Assembly: GCA_934661735.1 (NCBI GenBank)
Contig: CAKUJN010000013.1
Span: 1-33,456 of the forward strand
Length of the DNA: 33,456 bases
Direction: 5' to 3'
Source of the DNA: an uncultured Oscillospiraceae bacterium
Lineage (GTDB): Bacteria; Bacillota; Clostridia; Oscillospirales; Oscillospiraceae
Part shown: in pieces, positions 30,610-33,456 of the stretch
Layout: each line of letters begins with the position of its first letter
Numbering within the stretch: position 1 is the stretch's first letter
The notes under the pieces: generated by a model
The model's database searches: none
What the model saw: the letters and a program-made list of their open reading frames with translations, nothing else
Told to the model about the DNA's origin: nothing
Position numbers and translations under genes: made by a program

Positions 30610-32151
30610 ATGGATGACTATATCCTGCAAATGCAGCATATTACGAAAACGTTCCCAGGCGTAAAGGCACTGGATGATGTCTGCTTCAACGTCAGGCGCG
30701 GCGAAATCCACGCGCTGGTCGGCGAAAACGGCGCCGGCAAGTCTACACTGATGAAGGTTTTAAGCGGCATCTACGGCTACGGAAGCTATGAGGGCGACAT
30801 CGTGTTCAACGGTGAGGTCCAGCGCTTCGGCAGCATCCGCGACAGCGAGAACAAGGGCATTGCGATTATCTATCAGGAGCTTGCGCTCTGCACCAATCTG
30901 AGCGTGGCTGAAAGCATTTTCCTCGGCTCCGAGGTCAAGGGAAAGGGCGGCCTTATCAACTGGCAGGAAACCTATAAGAAAACAGCTGAATGCCTCAAGC
31001 GGGTCCATCTGGATCTGAACCCCGAAACGCTGGTTGTCAACCTTGGCGTGGGTCAGATGCAGCTTCTGGAAATCTGCAAGGCGATCAGCAAAAACGCGAA
31101 GCTGTTGATTCTGGACGAACCGACGGCGGCGCTGACTGACAACGAATCCGACCACCTTTTGAGCCTCCTGCGGGAGTTCAGAGAGCAGGGCGTTACCTGC
31201 ATCTATATCTCCCACAAGCTGGACGAGGTGTTTAGTATTGCCGATACGATCACCGTCCTGCGCGACGGCCAGACGGTCGTGACAAAGGACAAAAACGATA
31301 TTACCAAGAACCAGCTGATCGCGTACATGGTCGGCCGCGAGCTTTCGCAGATGTTCCCGCGTGTGGAGCATACGGCGGGCGAGGTCGTCTTTGAGATGCG
31401 CAACTGGTGCGTCAACCATCCGCAGATCAAGGACAAGGAGGTCCTGCACAACGTCAACATCAACGTCCGGCGCGGCGAGATTGTCGGCATTGCCGGTCTG
31501 ATGGGCGCGGGCCGTACCGAGCTGATGATGAGCCTGATGGGCGCATACGGCTCGAGTGTACGCGGCGAGACGTACTTTGAGGGAAAGAAAATTGATATCC
31601 ATTCCTCCGAGGACGCCATCCGCAACGGTATCTGCTACGTCTCCGAGGACCGCAAGCGCTACGGCCTGATTCTGATGCAGGACATCAAGTTCAACATCAG
31701 CCTTCCGGTTCTCCGCCGCCTGTCCAACGGACTGCTGATTGACGACAACCGCCTGTTCCGCGACGTCAGCGGTTATGTCAAGGAGCTTGGCGTCAAAACG
31801 CCCAGCGTTGAGCAGCTGACGAAGAACCTCTCCGGCGGCAACATGCAGAAGGTTGTTCTGGCCAAGTGGCTGATGACACAGCCGAAGGTCCTGATTATGG
31901 ACGAGCCGACGCGCGGCATCGACGTTGGCGCAAAGGTCGAAATTTACAACATCATGAACGATCTGGTCGCAAAGGGCATGAGCGTGATCATGATTTCCTC
32001 CGAGCTTCCCGAGGTACTGGGGATCAGTGACCGTATCTATGTGATGCATGAAGGCACCATCACGGCCGAGCTGGACCGTAAGGATGCGACACAGGAGATT
32101 ATCATGCAGTACTGCACGGGCATGAAGGATATGTCCGCCGCAAACGGATGA
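30610..32151 (+). CDS. Sugar ABC transporter double ATP-binding protein (XylG/MglA-like)
   Basis: A 513-residue protein with two fused ABC domains. Domain 1 has Walker A GENGAGKST (38-46), Walker B LLILDEPTAALT and the switch ISHKLDE; its signature is the degenerate LGVGQMQLLE. Domain 2 has a degenerate Walker A (GLMGAGRTE), signature LSGGNMQKVVLAKWL and Walker B IMDEPTRGIDVGAK. This asymmetry is standard in the CUT2 group for xylose, ribose and galactose uptake. Located between the binding protein and the permease. Confidence 0.94.
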   Translation: MDDYILQMQHITKTFPGVKALDDVCFNVRRGEIHALVGENGAGKSTLMKVLSGIYGYGSYEGDIVFNGEVQRFGSIRDSENKGIAIIYQELALCTNLSVAESIFLGSEVKGKGGLINWQETYKKTAECLKRVHLDLNPETLVVNLGVGQMQLLEICKAISKNAKLLILDEPTAALTDNESDHLLSLLREFREQGVTCIYISHKLDEVFSIADTITVLRDGQTVVTKDKNDITKNQLIAYMVGRELSQMFPRVEHTAGEVVFEMRNWCVNHPQIKDKEVLHNVNINVRRGEIVGIAGLMGAGRTELMMSLMGAYGSSVRGETYFEGKKIDIHSSEDAIRNGICYVSEDRKRYGLILMQDIKFNISLPVLRRLSNGLLIDDNRLFRDVSGYVKELGVKTPSVEQLTKNLSGGNMQKVVLAKWLMTQPKVLIMDEPTRGIDVGAKVEIYNIMNDLVAKGMSVIMISSELPEVLGISDRIYVMHEGTITAELDRKDATQEIIMQYCTGMKDMSAANG

Positions 32152-32182
32152 CTGAGGAATACAGGAGAAAGGATTTTTGACG

Positions 32183-33349
32183 ATGGAACAACTGAAATCG
32201 ACTCTGAAACGCAACGTGCAGCAGTACACCATGATCATCGCGCTGCTGCTGATCTGGCTGGTGTTCTATATCACGACCAAGGGCGTGTTCATGTCCCCGC
32301 GTAATATTACAAACCTGTTCTTGCAGATGGCCTACGTCGGCATCGCGTCCAGCACCATGGTTCTGATCATGGTCTGCGGACACATCGACCTGTCGGTCGG
32401 CTCGGTAATCGGCTTTTCCGGCGCGCTGGTCGCGTACTTCCTGAAGTATACGAACGTCAACGTCTGGATTGTGCTGCTGATCACGCTGGCGGTCGGCGCG
32501 CTGATCGGCGTATGGCAGGGCTTCTGGGTTGCAAAGGTCGGCCTGCCCGCGTTTATCGTAACGCTTTCCTCGGAATGGGTGTTCCGCGGTCTGGTCATCG
32601 GCGTCACGCACAGTGAAACCATCCAGCCCAACAACGACATCTTCAAGGCCATCGGTCAGGGCTATCTGCCGAACATTCTGGGCAAGGACGCGGCGGTCAA
32701 TCTGACGGCGCTCCTCATCGGTGCGGTCTGCATCGTGCTGCTGGTCATTTCGCAGATCAGCGCGCGCAACAAGAAGCTGAAATACGGCTTCAAGGTGGAA
32801 ACGCCCGCGCTGTTCACGGTTCGTGTTGTGCTGCTGTGCGCGGTAATCGCCCTGTTCTTCTGGGTGTGCAGCCTTGACCGCGGCGTCGCGATTCCGCTGG
32901 TGATTCTCGCGGCCGTTATCTTTATTATCAATCTGATTGCAAAGAACACGGCCTTCGGCCGTCACATCTACGCCATCGGCGGCAACCGCGAGGCGGCTGC
33001 ACTGTCCGGCGTCAATGTGCAGAAGGTCACATGGTGGGTGTTCATCCTGATGGGCATCATGGCCTCCGCCTCCGGCATTGTCTACACCGCACGTCTGAAC
33101 TCGGCGGCCATCGCCGCGGGCACCGGCGCCGAGACCGACATCATTGCGGCGGCGATCATCGGCGGCACGTCTCCCGCTGGCGGCAAGGGCACCGTTGTCG
33201 GCTGCGTCATCGGCGCGCTGGTCATGGCCTCGCTGGAAAACGGCATGTCCATTCTGTCGATGGGCTCGTTTGAAAAATATCTGGCCAAGGGCCTTGTCCT
33301 GCTGTTTGCCGTCGCCATCGACAGCATCACCAAGGACAGCAAGCACTGA
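32183..33349 (+). CDS. Sugar ABC transporter permease (XylH-like)
   Basis: A 388-residue membrane protein with about ten hydrophobic segments and the CUT2 permease motifs HIDLSVGSVIGFSG, the AAALSGVNVQKV coupling loop with the ATPase, and IGGTSPAGGKGTVVG near the end. Length and the insertion around ISARNKKLKYGFKVE fit XylH rather than RbsC. The ATG at 32183 is chosen over a TTG two codons earlier because AAAGGA is nine bases ahead. Completes the transporter. Confidence 0.93.
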   Translation: MEQLKSTLKRNVQQYTMIIALLLIWLVFYITTKGVFMSPRNITNLFLQMAYVGIASSTMVLIMVCGHIDLSVGSVIGFSGALVAYFLKYTNVNVWIVLLITLAVGALIGVWQGFWVAKVGLPAFIVTLSSEWVFRGLVIGVTHSETIQPNNDIFKAIGQGYLPNILGKDAAVNLTALLIGAVCIVLLVISQISARNKKLKYGFKVETPALFTVRVVLLCAVIALFFWVCSLDRGVAIPLVILAAVIFIINLIAKNTAFGRHIYAIGGNREAAALSGVNVQKVTWWVFILMGIMASASGIVYTARLNSAAIAAGTGAETDIIAAAIIGGTSPAGGKGTVVGCVIGALVMASLENGMSILSMGSFEKYLAKGLVLLFAVAIDSITKDSKH

Positions 33350-33382
33350 TTCAAAAAAGCGTTCAATAAGGAGGAGTATTTT

Positions 33383-33456
33383 ATGAACATGATCGACACC
33401 CTGAAGGGTTCCTATTTCTCTGAGGTCCTGCCGGAGGGCTGGGACATTGCGAAGAT
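33383..33456 (+). CDS. Start of a gene cut by the window end
   Basis: An open frame from an ATG with a strong AAGGAGGAG site seven or eight bases ahead, 33 bases after the permease gene. The 24 visible residues begin MNMIDTLKGSYFSEVLPEG. By position it should be a sugar-metabolism gene of the same operon; the N terminus recalls clostridial proteins annotated as glucosamine-6-phosphate isomerase-like, but this is a weak memory and too little is present to name it. Confidence 0.7.
   Translation, partial: MNMIDTLKGSYFSEVLPEGWDIAK

Overview
The window is GC-rich, densely packed bacterial DNA. Its gene content (HdrABC/Flx-type flavoproteins, a YtrA-type GntR regulator beside an ABC exporter, GreA, TRIC, Na/Pi cotransporter, ROK-controlled sugar ABC transporter, multi-cluster ferredoxins, no aerobic respiratory genes) points to a strictly anaerobic, probably gut-dwelling member of the Clostridia, most like the Oscillospirales group. 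That placement is inference from gene content and style; no rRNA or other taxonomic marker is in the window. No tRNA, rRNA, CRISPR array, prophage or transposase was found.

Region 1 (1-11253) is one long forward unit: the end of fumarase (fumC), hdrB-hdrC-hdrA, four genes resembling flxD-flxC-flxB-flxA, an FrdB-like iron-sulfur protein, an FrdA-like flavoprotein, and an AspT/SucE-type dicarboxylate transporter, closed by a strong terminator. Most junctions overlap or are a few bases apart. Read together, the unit looks like a soluble, anchor-free fumarate-reduction pathway. Malate would be dehydrated to fumarate, NAD(P)H oxidised by FlxA, and electrons passed through FlxB/C/D to HdrA, a flavin bifurcation site. 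From there they could go to HdrBC and the FrdAB pair, with succinate leaving through the transporter. Coupling of an Hdr-Flx bifurcating complex to a cytosolic fumarate reductase is the most interesting system here; the coupling itself is a hypothesis.

Region 2 (11274-13889) lies on the minus strand: an XRE/zinc-ribbon regulator, then a GntR (YtrA-type) regulator, an ABC ATPase and an ABC permease, with a likely autoregulatory operator. Region 3 (14027-17344) holds a C4 zinc-finger protein, truA, a convergent trmO, a GreA-family factor, a TRIC-family membrane protein and a DUF1294 protein.

Region 4 (17376-23876) mixes lipoproteins, an OMP-decarboxylase-like protein that lacks both catalytic lysines, a histidine phosphatase-GNAT fusion, a four-cluster ferredoxin with its own promoter and terminator, a Na/Pi cotransporter and a NUDIX hydrolase. 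Region 5 (23877-25132) contains a strong promoter, a probable structured noncoding RNA of about 220 nt ending in a terminator, a long hairpin, and two small genes of lower GC (lipoprotein, membrane protein).

Region 6 (25135-27674) is a metal-type P-type ATPase without the CPC motif, preceded by a small DUF6110-like membrane protein. Region 7 (27747-33456) is a ROK repressor divergent from a xylose/ribose-class ABC transporter (binding protein, double ATPase, permease) and the start of one further gene cut by the window end. Repeated TATTTTAC-like sites overlap both divergent promoters and are probable ROK operators.
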